NCBI RefSeq assembly: GCF_003946175.1
Contig: NZ_RHOK01000005.1
Location: forward strand, 62,001-126,000
Source: Lacticaseibacillus suibinensis
Lineage (GTDB): Bacteria; Bacillota; Bacilli; Lactobacillales; Lactobacillaceae
Direction: 5' to 3'
DNA length: 64,000 nucleotides
The translations under genes were made by a program, and so were the position numbers. The notes beneath the pieces are model-generated. The model worked only from the letters and a program-made list of their open reading frames with translations, ran no database searches and was not told the DNA's origin. Position 1 is the stretch's first letter, and every line of letters begins with the position of its first letter. Of this stretch, positions 10,725 through 18,793 are shown one piece after another.

Positions 10725-11249
10725 TTATGCGTGCAGACTCGGTTGTACCCGCTCCAAGGTCTTTAAGACGGTGAAGGTGAGGAACCATTGGATGGGGATC
10801 ATCACGAGGTTCTTGATGGTGCGTTGCACGATGATTCCTTGCCAAGGGGTGCCGAGCAGGTCGATCCACCAGGTGTTGAGCCAGATGTTGACAATCAGTA
10901 CCACTAGCACAACTGGAATCAACACCCGCCACCAGGTGACTTTGTGGCCGTGCAGGAACATGCCGTAGATCAGCGCCGCGATGATGGCGTTCAGGGTGAA
11001 CAAAGGAAAATTCATGCCCCCGCCTAAAATCGTGCCGACTTGATCGGCCAGCGCGGCGTCAACCGCTGCTAACACCGGACCGAGGTAATAGCCCATCAGC
11101 GTGGTGGCGAGAAATGCGATGCCAAACTGCAGAAACGAAGGGCCAAACATAAATCGCTTCAAAATCAGCGATAACGCGAACAACAGCCCCATATACACAA
11201 TCGTGCGACTGGCCTTCATTTTGGGGCCAGAAAAAGAAATAACATCCAT
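10725..11249 (-). CDS. folT: folate ECF transporter S component FolT
   Basis: Substrate-binding membrane subunit of an energy-coupling-factor vitamin transporter that takes up folate together with the shared EcfAA'T module (not in this window). The start is ATG at 11249 (MDVISFSGPKMKASR), with AAAGGAG 9 bases upstream. The upstream open frame is the riboswitch leader. The 174 residues form about six hydrophobic helices, with the family pattern of a helix ending in ALSLILKRF, then GYYLGPVLAAVDAALADQVG and FTLNAIIAALIYGMFL. Folate specificity is supported by the upstream tetrahydrofolate riboswitch. It is monocistronic. Confidence 0.93.
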   Translation of the reverse strand: MDVISFSGPKMKASRTIVYMGLLFALSLILKRFMFGPSFLQFGIAFLATTLMGYYLGPVLAAVDAALADQVGTILGGGMNFPLFTLNAIIAALIYGMFLHGHKVTWWRVLIPVVLVVLIVNIWLNTWWIDLLGTPWQGIIVQRTIKNLVMIPIQWFLTFTVLKTLERVQPSLHA

Positions 11250-11251
11250 GA

Positions 11252-11275
11252 CGACAATCTCCTTTGAGGAGACGC
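11252..11275 (-). promoter_or_regulatory. SD-sequestering hairpin of folT
   Basis: Minus strand TCTCCT, three to four bases, AGGAGA. The right arm is the folT Shine-Dalgarno sequence (AAAGGAG), so folding hides the ribosome site. The preceding AGGCG can instead pair with CGCCT at the 3' end of the riboswitch, which offers a switch. The mechanism is inferred. Confidence 0.65.
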
Positions 11276-11280
11276 CTAAT

Positions 11281-11381
11281 TGCTCAGGCGAATGCGGCAC
11301 CAACATCGCGATCCACTTGATCTTCGTCCACCGTTCACATTCCGTTCCGGCGGCACTTGACGCGTTGATGCCTACTCCTAG
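11281..11381 (-). promoter_or_regulatory. tetrahydrofolate (THF) riboswitch
   Basis: On the minus strand the leader contains, in order, AGTAG, a helix strand GGCATCAA, CGCGTCAAGTG, a P3 helix CCGCC/GGTGG enclosing GAACGGAATGTGAAC, then ACGAAG, a short hairpin GATC/GATC, CGCG, TTGGTGCC (pairing with GGCATCAA), and GCATTCGCCT. Order and conserved joints match the THF riboswitch class seen before folT in Firmicutes (recalled, not searched). It would sense reduced folates and repress folT. Confidence 0.88.
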
Positions 11382-11492
11382 ATTTTTGGTACTCCTCCAG
11401 CATACTTGGTTTTCTGGAAAACGCAACATTGCTCAAAAGATAATTTTCATGGTGGGATTATGAGAAAACTCACACGAAACTTTTCCCTATTT

Positions 11493-11610
11493 CCTGCTGG
11501 TTGCCAAACCGCTTTTAACCAGCGGCGGCTAATATTGGTCTTTGTAACCAAGCGTTACAGCCTCCGCCCAGAGGCATTGAGCCACCGTCTGCCCTGACGG
11601 TGGTTTTTTT
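11493..11610 (+). ncRNA. structured leader or small RNA with terminator
   Basis: Between folT and ansA the plus strand holds three hairpins (CTGCTGGTT with AACCAGCGG; TGTAAC with GTTACA; CCTC with GAGG), then a clear intrinsic terminator (CCACCGTC/GACGGTGG followed by seven T, 11582-11610). The ansA start is 72 bases further. It could be an attenuating leader of ansA or a separate small RNA. I could not fit it to T-box, purine, SAM, preQ1, FMN or cobalamin classes. Confidence 0.55.
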
Positions 11611-11681
11611 GTTGCCCAGTGGTTGCATCTTACGGAGGCGCCGCTTAAGCTAAACTTATTCACAATCCTTGGAGGTGCATC

Positions 11682-12650
11682 TTGAAACATATCCTAGTTC
11701 TGCATACTGGCGGCACCATTTCGATGACCGAAAATGCTGACGGCGCTGTGGTGCCAAGCGTCAACAACCCGCTTTTAGGCGTGGCGACCCATTTTCCAGA
11801 CGTCGCGATCACGTCAGAAGAAGCCTTCAACTTGCCCTCGCCGCACATCACGCCAGCGCACATGTTGCAATTAAGTCTGCGCATTCGCGAAGCCGAAGCC
11901 AATGGGATTGATGGCGTTGTCGTGACCCATGGCACCGACACGCTGGAAGAAACCGCCTTTTTTCTGGATCTGACCACTGATGCGAAAATTCCTGTCGTGG
12001 TCACCGGCGCGATGCGTTCCAGTAATGAAATTGGGGCCGATGGTGATTATAATTTTCTGTCGGCCATTCGCGTTGCCGCTAGCGATCAGGCGTGTGGCAT
12101 GGGCTGCCTGGTGGTGATGAATGACGAAATCCACAGCGCCCGCTTTGTGACCAAGACGCACACCACCAACGTGGCCACTTTCCGCACGCCGACTTTTGGC
12201 CCCATCGGCTTGGTCGGCAAAAACGGCGTGATGTTCTTTCAGCAGCTGCTGCGGACAGCTACCAGTCCCATTGATGAAATCAAGGCCCCCGTCTTTTTGC
12301 TGAAGGCTTATGCCGGCATGGATGGCACCCTATTCGATGCCTTGCCCGCTGATACCGCAGGCCTCGTGATTGAGGCGCTCGGCGCCGGCAATTTGCCGCC
12401 AGCCACTTTGCCTGCCCTTCAGCGCCTGCTGGACCGCAATGTGCCAGTGGTGCTGGTGTCGCGCTGCTTCAATGGCATCGCGCAAGATATCTACGACTAC
12501 GAAGGCGGCGGTGTCGGGCTGAAACAAATGGGTGTGATTTTCTGCCGCGGCCTGAATGGCCAAAAAGCGCGCATCAAGCTGATTGTTGGGTTGTCAGCAG
12601 GCAAAACCGGGGCCGCTTTGGCGGCGTATGTCAACAATGCCGTCAGCTAA
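11682..12650 (+). CDS. ansA: L-asparaginase
   Basis: Hydrolyses L-asparagine to aspartate and ammonia; cytosolic because there is no signal peptide. It starts at TTG with GGAGG six bases before. The first catalytic threonine motif LHTGGTISM (Thr12) and the second, VVTHGTDTLEETA, are intact, as is GADGDYNFLSAI. The length of 322 residues is normal for type I bacterial asparaginases. A following glycosylase gene overlaps its 3' end, so the two are cotranscribed. A leader with an intrinsic terminator lies upstream, so expression may be attenuated. Confidence 0.95.
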   Translation: MKHILVLHTGGTISMTENADGAVVPSVNNPLLGVATHFPDVAITSEEAFNLPSPHITPAHMLQLSLRIREAEANGIDGVVVTHGTDTLEETAFFLDLTTDAKIPVVVTGAMRSSNEIGADGDYNFLSAIRVAASDQACGMGCLVVMNDEIHSARFVTKTHTTNVATFRTPTFGPIGLVGKNGVMFFQQLLRTATSPIDEIKAPVFLLKAYAGMDGTLFDALPADTAGLVIEALGAGNLPPATLPALQRLLDRNVPVVLVSRCFNGIAQDIYDYEGGGVGLKQMGVIFCRGLNGQKARIKLIVGLSAGKTGAALAAYVNNAVS

Positions 12651-13305
12651 ACTCACCCTCCCCACGCTTTATCACACCCTCGCCCAAGAGCTGGGACCGT
12701 CCGGTTGGTGGCCAGCGGAGTCCAAATACGAAATTCTGGTGGGCGCGATTTTGGTGCAAAACACCAACTGGCGCAATGTTGATCGTAGCTTAACCAACCT
12801 GCGGCAAGGGCCGGGCTTTGACCCCGCTGCACTGGCGGCGCTGAAGCAGACTGATTGGATCGAGCTGATTCGACCGAGCGGCTTTTACCAGAATAAAAGC
12901 AAAGCCTTGATGGCGCTCTTCCAGTTCCTGCAGCCCTCCGCCTTTGACCTAGCGGCAATCGGCCGCCGTTCGCCGGCACAGCTGCGGCAGCAGTTGCTTG
13001 CCTTGCCTGGCATCGGCAACGAAACCGCTGATGCGATGCGACTTTACGCCTTCGACCAGCCGACCTTCATCGCCGACCTGTATGCGCGCCGGCTGTTTGG
13101 CTGGTTAGGCCAGCCTTTTCCCACCTATCCCAAACTGGCGCAAGTGACCACTGCAGTCGCCCAATGGCCACTGGCGGATGCGCAGGAATTTCACGGCTTG
13201 ATTGATAATTTCGGCAAAACCGTCAAAAGCCAAGCCGCCTTTGCCGCTAGCTTTCTAAGCGGAACCGCCTTGAACCTTGGCCCAACCAAAAAGCAGACTC
13301 CCTAG
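12628..13305 (+). CDS. HhH-GPD DNA glycosylase lacking Fe-S (MagIII-like)
   Basis: Base-excision glycosylase of the endonuclease III superfamily, 225 residues. The helix-hairpin-helix LLALPGIGNETADAM and the catalytic aspartate in FIADLYARR are clear. Two features separate it from Nth. The lysine of the GVGRKTA motif is replaced (GNETA), so AP-lyase activity is unlikely. There is also no cysteine in the protein, so the C-terminal [4Fe-4S] loop is absent. Both fit the 3-methyladenine glycosylase III (MagIII) type, which is inference. The start overlaps the ansA end; ATG 12637 is an equally possible start. Confidence 0.82.
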   Translation: MSTMPSAKLTLPTLYHTLAQELGPSGWWPAESKYEILVGAILVQNTNWRNVDRSLTNLRQGPGFDPAALAALKQTDWIELIRPSGFYQNKSKALMALFQFLQPSAFDLAAIGRRSPAQLRQQLLALPGIGNETADAMRLYAFDQPTFIADLYARRLFGWLGQPFPTYPKLAQVTTAVAQWPLADAQEFHGLIDNFGKTVKSQAAFAASFLSGTALNLGPTKKQTP

Positions 13306-13320
13306 GGAATCTGCTTTTTT
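13288..13320. terminator. bidirectional terminator containing both stop codons
   Basis: AAAAAGCAG, then a near-palindrome centred on CCCTAGGG, then CTGCTTTTTT. The glycosylase stop codon (13303-13305) is inside the loop side, and the thioesterase stop (13319) is at the far edge. The stem therefore encodes the last residues of one gene. Confidence 0.88.
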
Positions 13321-14041
13321 AGCGTGCCCGCCAAGTTAACTTGGCCTCGGCGTTCACCACGCCATCGGTACTGATCTGATGGTAGGACGTTTTGCCTTCT
13401 ACCGTCACTGCCGCGTCCACCGTCGTGCCATAAGTGGCTTCGCGCGCGTACTTGATATCCACGGACTGCGGCTGGTGACTAGTGAGAAAATCCGCCCCCA
13501 GTGCATCTTCGAGCCAGTCCATGTAGTGCGCATTATTGACATGGCCATTGCGGTCAATGTCAAAATACCGCACGCGATAGGTCAAGGTCTGATCAAACTC
13601 GGTGCGCTTGGTCAGGCGGGGAAAACGTTCAACTTTAGTGTCAAATGCCGCGCCAACTTTCTCAGGGAAGCTAGTGATAATCGGGATGATTTTGCGCTTG
13701 GTCAAATCCATCATCACCCAGGCCCCGTGCATCATCACGATGCGCTGGCCGCTTTGATCTTCAATCCAGTAGTCACGGTAGGTCATCAGCTTATTGTAAC
13801 TGGTGGCCTGCGTGCCAATGATGAGCGGTTCGTCCACATTCGGCATCCGCGTGATGTCAATGTGATACTGGGTGATCACCCACCCCGCCCCGTGCTCGGC
13901 CAAGGCACTCATGCCGGCGCCAATTTGGTCGAGCTGTTTTTCCGAAATCAGGAGCATGATATTGACCATGTTGCTAAGCGTCAGCTCACCGGTTTTCGTG
14001 CCGAGGAAAAAAGGCACGGTCAGTGGTTCTGTATACTCCAA
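13319..14041 (-). CDS. acyl-ACP thioesterase
   Basis: Releases fatty acids from acyl carrier protein; tandem hot-dog fold of the FatA/FatB-like bacterial family, 240 residues. It starts at TTG (MEYTEPLTVPFF), with AGGAGGAG five bases before. The first hot-dog half contains the helix AGMSALAEHGAGWVITQYHID. The second half carries RVRYFDIDRNGHVNNAHYMDW, where the Asp/Asn/His residues match the catalytic network of this family. It lies just upstream of the convergent terminator and 16 bases after the rsmI start side, in the opposite direction to ansA. Product chain length cannot be told. Confidence 0.93.
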   Translation of the reverse strand: MEYTEPLTVPFFLGTKTGELTLSNMVNIMLLISEKQLDQIGAGMSALAEHGAGWVITQYHIDITRMPNVDEPLIIGTQATSYNKLMTYRDYWIEDQSGQRIVMMHGAWVMMDLTKRKIIPIITSFPEKVGAAFDTKVERFPRLTKRTEFDQTLTYRVRYFDIDRNGHVNNAHYMDWLEDALGADFLTSHQPQSVDIKYAREATYGTTVDAAVTVEGKTSYHQISTDGVVNAEAKLTWRAR

Positions 14042-14056
14042 ATAATCTCCTCCTGC

Positions 14057-14914
14057 TTATAACCCATGAAATTCGTTGTAGACATCCTGCTTCTTGAGGC
14101 CGTTACTTTTTGCCACTGCTTTAATGGCATCATTGGGCCGCTCGCCGCCATCAACTAGGGCCTGGACTTGCTCAGCCAGCGGCAACGCGCTACGCTCAGG
14201 TGTCACTGGTGCGCCTGGCGCCACGATAATCACAAATTCACCACGCACGCCGGCTTTAGCGTAGTCGATCAGCTCAGTCAAGGAACCACGAATAAATTCC
14301 TCGAACTTCTTGGTCAGCTCACGCGCCAGCACCGCCTGGCGATCGCCCAGCCCGGCCTGCAACGCTGCTAGTGTTTTCGCCACGCGATAAGGTGACTCGT
14401 AAAAAATAATCGCCTGCTGCTCATCCTTCAATGCCGCCAAGACGGCCTGCTGCTCGCTAGCCTTGCGCGGCAAGAAACCATAAAACATAAACGGCTGGGG
14501 CGCAATGCCACTGGCAATCAGGGCGGTTAAGCCGGCATTGGCCCCTGGTAGTGGCACCACCGGAATCCCAGCCTCAATCGCGGCTTTCACCAGTTCCTTG
14601 CCTGGATCGGAAATCGATGGCATCCCTGCATCAGAACACTGGGCGATGTTTTGCCCAGCTTGCAGTTTGGCCAGCAGTTCCGGAATGCGGGCTTGGGTGT
14701 TGTGCTCATGGAAGCTGATTTGCTTGGTGGTAATTTCAAAGCGATTCAGCAGCTTTTGCGTGTTGCGCGTGTCTTCGGCTGCAATCAGATCAACCATCTG
14801 CAACGTCTTCACCGCGCGGAAGGTCATGTCATCCAGATTGCCAATCGGCGTCGGCACTAGGTATAGGGTACCAGTCTCATGGGGCGCAAAGCTCGCCATT
14901 TGCTCAGCGGTCAT
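14057..14914 (-). CDS. rsmI: 16S rRNA 2'-O-methyltransferase RsmI
   Basis: SAM-dependent enzyme that 2'-O-methylates C1402 in the ribosomal P site. It shows the tetrapyrrole-methylase fold: TLYLVPTPIGNLDDMTFRAV near the start, AEDTRNTQKLLNRF, SDAGMPSISDPG and LPGANAGLTALIASG. The 285 residues are normal length. The ATG shares one base with the yabA stop (TGATG), so translation is coupled. Last gene of the dnaX-to-rsmI operon. Confidence 0.97.
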   Translation of the reverse strand: MTAEQMASFAPHETGTLYLVPTPIGNLDDMTFRAVKTLQMVDLIAAEDTRNTQKLLNRFEITTKQISFHEHNTQARIPELLAKLQAGQNIAQCSDAGMPSISDPGKELVKAAIEAGIPVVPLPGANAGLTALIASGIAPQPFMFYGFLPRKASEQQAVLAALKDEQQAIIFYESPYRVAKTLAALQAGLGDRQAVLARELTKKFEEFIRGSLTELIDYAKAGVRGEFVIIVAPGAPVTPERSALPLAEQVQALVDGGERPNDAIKAVAKSNGLKKQDVYNEFHGL

Positions 14915-15252
14915 CAGTGTTCACCATAGATGACATCGAGGCAAAAAGCACAGGATTCATCAGCCACACGGCGCTGGCCATAGAAATACGGGCACACATG
15001 AAAACCTTCGTTATACAGACTCTCCAGGTTGGCCTTCGATTTGGACAGTTCTACGGCACCATTCGTCTCGTTTTCACTGCTATCTTGCAGTTCGGCCAGG
15101 TGCTCGCGCAGATGCTTGTTTTCCATTTCGAGTTCGGCATTATGCTCCAAGGTATGCGCCAGCTCGTCTTTCAGACTGGTGATTTTAGTTAAAATCGCCT
15201 GCGTATCATGCTCAAGTTGAATAAAACTATCATAGAGATCTTTTTTCTCCAC
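14914..15252 (-). CDS. yabA: replication initiation control protein YabA
   Basis: Negative regulator of replication initiation that tethers DnaA to the DnaN clamp. The 112 residues have an N-terminal coiled coil (about 1-60, heptad-like leucines) and a C-terminal zinc-binding region [16 protein letters not shown], with three cysteines and flanking histidines as in B. subtilis YabA. It sits between holB and rsmI, the usual Firmicutes order, with four bases to holB and an overlap with rsmI. Confidence 0.95.
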   Translation of the reverse strand: MEKKDLYDSFIQLEHDTQAILTKITSLKDELAHTLEHNAELEMENKHLREHLAELQDSSENETNGAVELSKSKANLESLYNEGFHVCPYFYGQRRVADESCAFCLDVIYGEH

Positions 15253-15256
15253 GTGA

Positions 15257-16230
15257 TCACCCTTCTAGCAGCGTTAACACCAGCTGCTCGACTGCCGATT
15301 GAAATGTGACATTCTGGTCTAACCTGATTTGCGCGGCCAAAATCGCGGCCAACGCGCGACTTAGCAACTGGCCACTGAGCTCACTAAGCTGCTCAATGAC
15401 CTCGGCTTGGCCAAAGGCTTGCGGCGCTTGGACTTGGTAATGGCAGTTCAGGGCATCGCCGTAGCCCAGCGCTAGCATCGCCAGCAGCTGCTTTTGATCA
15501 GCCGGCGTTTTGGCATTGGGCACCAGCTGCGTTTGCACCATCACAAAGGCCTCGGGATCTTGCGCCGCAGTTTTGCGCAGCAACATCAAAACGGCCCCGA
15601 CCTGCTTTTCAAATTGCGGCGCCTCAGCCAGCGCCTGCGCCGCCGCGACGTCTGCAGTCAGATGCCCGGCCACGCTGGCTAACTGCGGCGCAATCCCAGC
15701 GGCAGTCAGCTGATCAATCACCGCTTGCGCCGGCGCCGGCTGAAAGTTAATCACCTGCGCCCGCGACACAATCGTCGGTAGCAACTGATTTTTGGCACTC
15801 GTCGTCAGGATGATGGTCATCCCTGGCACCGGCTCTTCATAGAACTTCAGCAGGCTATTCTCCGCCCCTGCCGTGAGCTTTTCCGCATCGGTGACGATGA
15901 AAATCCGCCGGTTGCTTTCGACCCCGGTTTTGCTCATTTCGGCTTTCAAGTTGCGAATATCGTCGACTTTGATGCTTTTGGCATCGCTTTGCAGCCACAC
16001 CACGTCAGGATGGTTGCCTGACAGCACCCGCTGGCATTCCGCGCACTGCCCGCAAGGTTGCCCATCCTGCACATTTTGACAAAATAGACGCTGGGCGATC
16101 CACTGCGCCAGCGCCGCCTTGCCCACCCCGGCCGGACCGGCGAAAATATACGCCTGACTTAGCTCGCCGCGCGCGATAATCGCCTCAAACTGCGCCAGCA
16201 GCTTGGGCTGCAGGACATTCAAGTCAGCCA

Positions 16231-16231
<1 letters not shown>
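15257..16231 (-). CDS. holB: DNA polymerase III subunit delta'
   Basis: Clamp-loader subunit of the replicative polymerase, 324 residues. It has a Walker-A-like [13 protein letters not shown] near residue 33, the zinc module [16 protein letters not shown] and the sensor segment [19 protein letters not shown]. The altered P-loop (GKA rather than GKT) is expected because delta' does not hydrolyse ATP. The ATG overlaps the darA stop by one base (TAATG). Confidence 0.96.
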
Positions 16232-17222
<991 letters not shown>

Positions 17223-17329
17223 GACATTCACTCTCTTCTACTGTGTTACTTCTAGTTTACTTGAAACCCGCCATAAATTAAACCATCAGTACCGCAACGC
17301 AAAAAAGCCGTTGCCGGCTTTTGATCGAG

Positions 17330-17590
17330 TCATTGATTTTCTTCCAGATGCGCCGCCGCAATTTGGGCCACCAGCTCCCCTGACACCTGCCGAATACGTG
17401 CTTCGCGGTGCAAAAAGTCGAACAACCCGGCCTGAACGCTCAGTTGCGCCTTGGTCAGCTCATCCACTTCCCGGAAGCTCGCAATCAGCTTCCGTTGCGC
17501 CGCCATTTTGTCGCGGACGACGTAGACTTCAAGCATCAGATTGCGGTCGGCATTTTCTTTGATTGAAGGTTTTGATTTATGAAAAAACAT
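17330..17590 (-). CDS. yaaL: YaaL family protein (DUF2508)
   Basis: Small 86-residue protein of unknown function, found beside recR in many Firmicutes. It is mostly helical, with a basic N-terminus (MFFHKSKPSIKENAD) and a long amphipathic middle. AAAGGAG lies seven bases before the ATG. In B. subtilis yaaL directly follows recR. Here a repeat-filled gap of 271 bases separates them. Confidence 0.88.
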   Translation of the reverse strand: MFFHKSKPSIKENADRNLMLEVYVVRDKMAAQRKLIASFREVDELTKAQLSVQAGLFDFLHREARIRQVSGELVAQIAAAHLEENQ

Positions 17591-17608
17591 GGGGCACTCC
17601 TTTCAGGC

Positions 17609-17700
17609 AAAAGGCTGCGGAGCGGGGCGTACTTAGGATGATGGCTAGCCAGCTGGCGTAGCTAATCACTCAGGCGTTGGCCTCACGTAGCGCGACTACA
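17609..17700 (+). repeat. branched repeat family 2, copy A (hairpin-less)
   Basis: Starts AAAAGGCTGCGGAG and ends near GTAGCGCGACTA, matching the other family members. The central apical hairpin is missing: TAGCCAGCTGGCGTAGCTA joins directly. It faces copy B in the recR-yaaL gap, so the gap as a whole is bounded by inverted AAAGGCTG ends. Confidence 0.75.
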
Positions 17701-17727
17701 ATGAAAGACCAGAAATCGACCGCAATC

Positions 17728-17853
17728 TAGTTGCGCTGCGGTCGGCAACGCTCGAGCGACTAGCTACGCTCCGAGCCTCATCGGCAAAGTACGCCGACAA
17801 TGCTCAGAGCTAGGCTACTCGTCGAGCTAAGCCCGCCGACCTCCACAGCCTTT
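17728..17853 (-). repeat. branched repeat family 2, copy B
   Basis: Read on the minus strand it begins AAAGGCTGTGGAG, eight bases after the recR stop, and ends GCAGCGCAACTA. Helices: GGTCGGC/GCCGACC, GCTCGA/TCGAGC, and an apical hairpin with TGAGC/GGCTC and GTCGGC/GCCGAT. It is full length, about 126 bases. Confidence 0.85.
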
Positions 17854-17861
17854 GACCTCGC

Positions 17862-18461
17862 CTATATTTCCGTCCGCCCTTCAACGGCCTTTAGCAGGGT
17901 CATTTCGTCGGCATACTCAATATCTGACCCCACGGCCAAGCCATGGGCTAGGCGCGTGACTTTGATTTGGGCCGGTTTGATCAACCGGGCTAGGTACTGG
18001 GCGGTGGCTTCGCCTTCTGGGGTGGCGTTGGTGGCCACAATCACTTCTTTGACTTCCGGATGCTTTTGCAGGCGGTTGATCAGGCTTTCGATGTTGAGGT
18101 CTTCCGGTCCGCGGCCTTCGATGGGACTGAGCACGCCATGGAGGACATGGTACAAGCCATGGTATTCGTTGGTGCGGTCAATGCTCATGACATCTTTAGG
18201 CTGCTCCACCACGAGAATGGTGGTTTGGTCGCGGCCTTGATCCTGGCAGATTTCACACGGGTCATCATCGGTGATGTTGCCGCAGATGCTGCAGTAATGC
18301 AGCTTCGACTTGGCATCCGTCAGACTGGTGGCAAAGGCTTCAACGTCATCTTTGTTCATATCAATGGTGTAAAACGCCAGGCGGGTGGCAGTCTTACTCC
18401 CAATGCCAGGCAACTTCATGTAGCTGGCAATTAGTTTTTCGATCGGTGCAGGATATTGCAT
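17862..18461 (-). CDS. recR: recombination protein RecR
   Basis: Ring-forming DNA clamp that loads RecA with RecF/RecO at gaps. The 199 residues hold the HhH segment [14 protein letters not shown], the four-cysteine zinc finger [16 protein letters not shown], and a Toprim domain beginning [16 protein letters not shown] and containing [16 protein letters not shown]. It lies 8 bases after ybaB, the usual dnaX-ybaB-recR operon. Confidence 0.98.
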   Translation of the reverse strand: MQYPAPIEKLIASYMKLPGIGSKTATRLAFYTIDMNKDDVEAFATSLTDAKSKLHYCSICGNITDDDPCEICQDQGRDQTTILVVEQPKDVMSIDRTNEYHGLYHVLHGVLSPIEGRGPEDLNIESLINRLQKHPEVKEVIVATNATPEGEATAQYLARLIKPAQIKVTRLAHGLAVGSDIEYADEMTLLKAVEGRTEI

Positions 18462-18469
18462 GTTGCCTC

Positions 18470-18778
18470 CTAGCCCGGTAGGCCGCGGGTGTACTTGCCC
18501 ATTTTGGCCTTGGTGGCATCATCGACTTGCTTCAAGCCAGCATTAACGGCTTCCAGCACCAGGTCTTGGAGCATGTCAGGATCGTCAGGGTCAATGGCCT
18601 CAGGTTTGATCTGGATGTCTTTCAGCGTTTTGTCGCCTGCAAACACCACCGTCACCATGTCACTGGCGGAAGTCGCCGTGAATTCAGTGGCATTGAGTTC
18701 GTCTTGGGCCTGAGTCATTTCTTTTTGCAGCTTTTGCATTTGTTTCATCATGCCAGCCATATTGCCGCCACGCATCAT
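18470..18778 (-). CDS. YbaB/EbfC nucleoid-associated protein
   Basis: Small DNA-binding dimer, 102 residues from the ATG giving [16 protein letters not shown]. The Met/Gln-rich N-terminal helix and the strand region [19 protein letters not shown] followed by [17 protein letters not shown] are diagnostic. A GTG three codons earlier is an alternative start. It lies between dnaX and recR as in most bacteria. Confidence 0.95.
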   Translation of the reverse strand: MMRGGNMAGMMKQMQKLQKEMTQAQDELNATEFTATSASDMVTVVFAGDKTLKDIQIKPEAIDPDDPDMLQDLVLEAVNAGLKQVDDATKAKMGKYTRGLPG

Positions 18779-18793
18779 ATCAATCACTCTTTC

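Noticed and set aside
11406-11681. T-box leader for asparagine upstream of ansA
   Set aside because: No T-box sequence (such as the TGGNACCGCG core) or specifier stem could be found.
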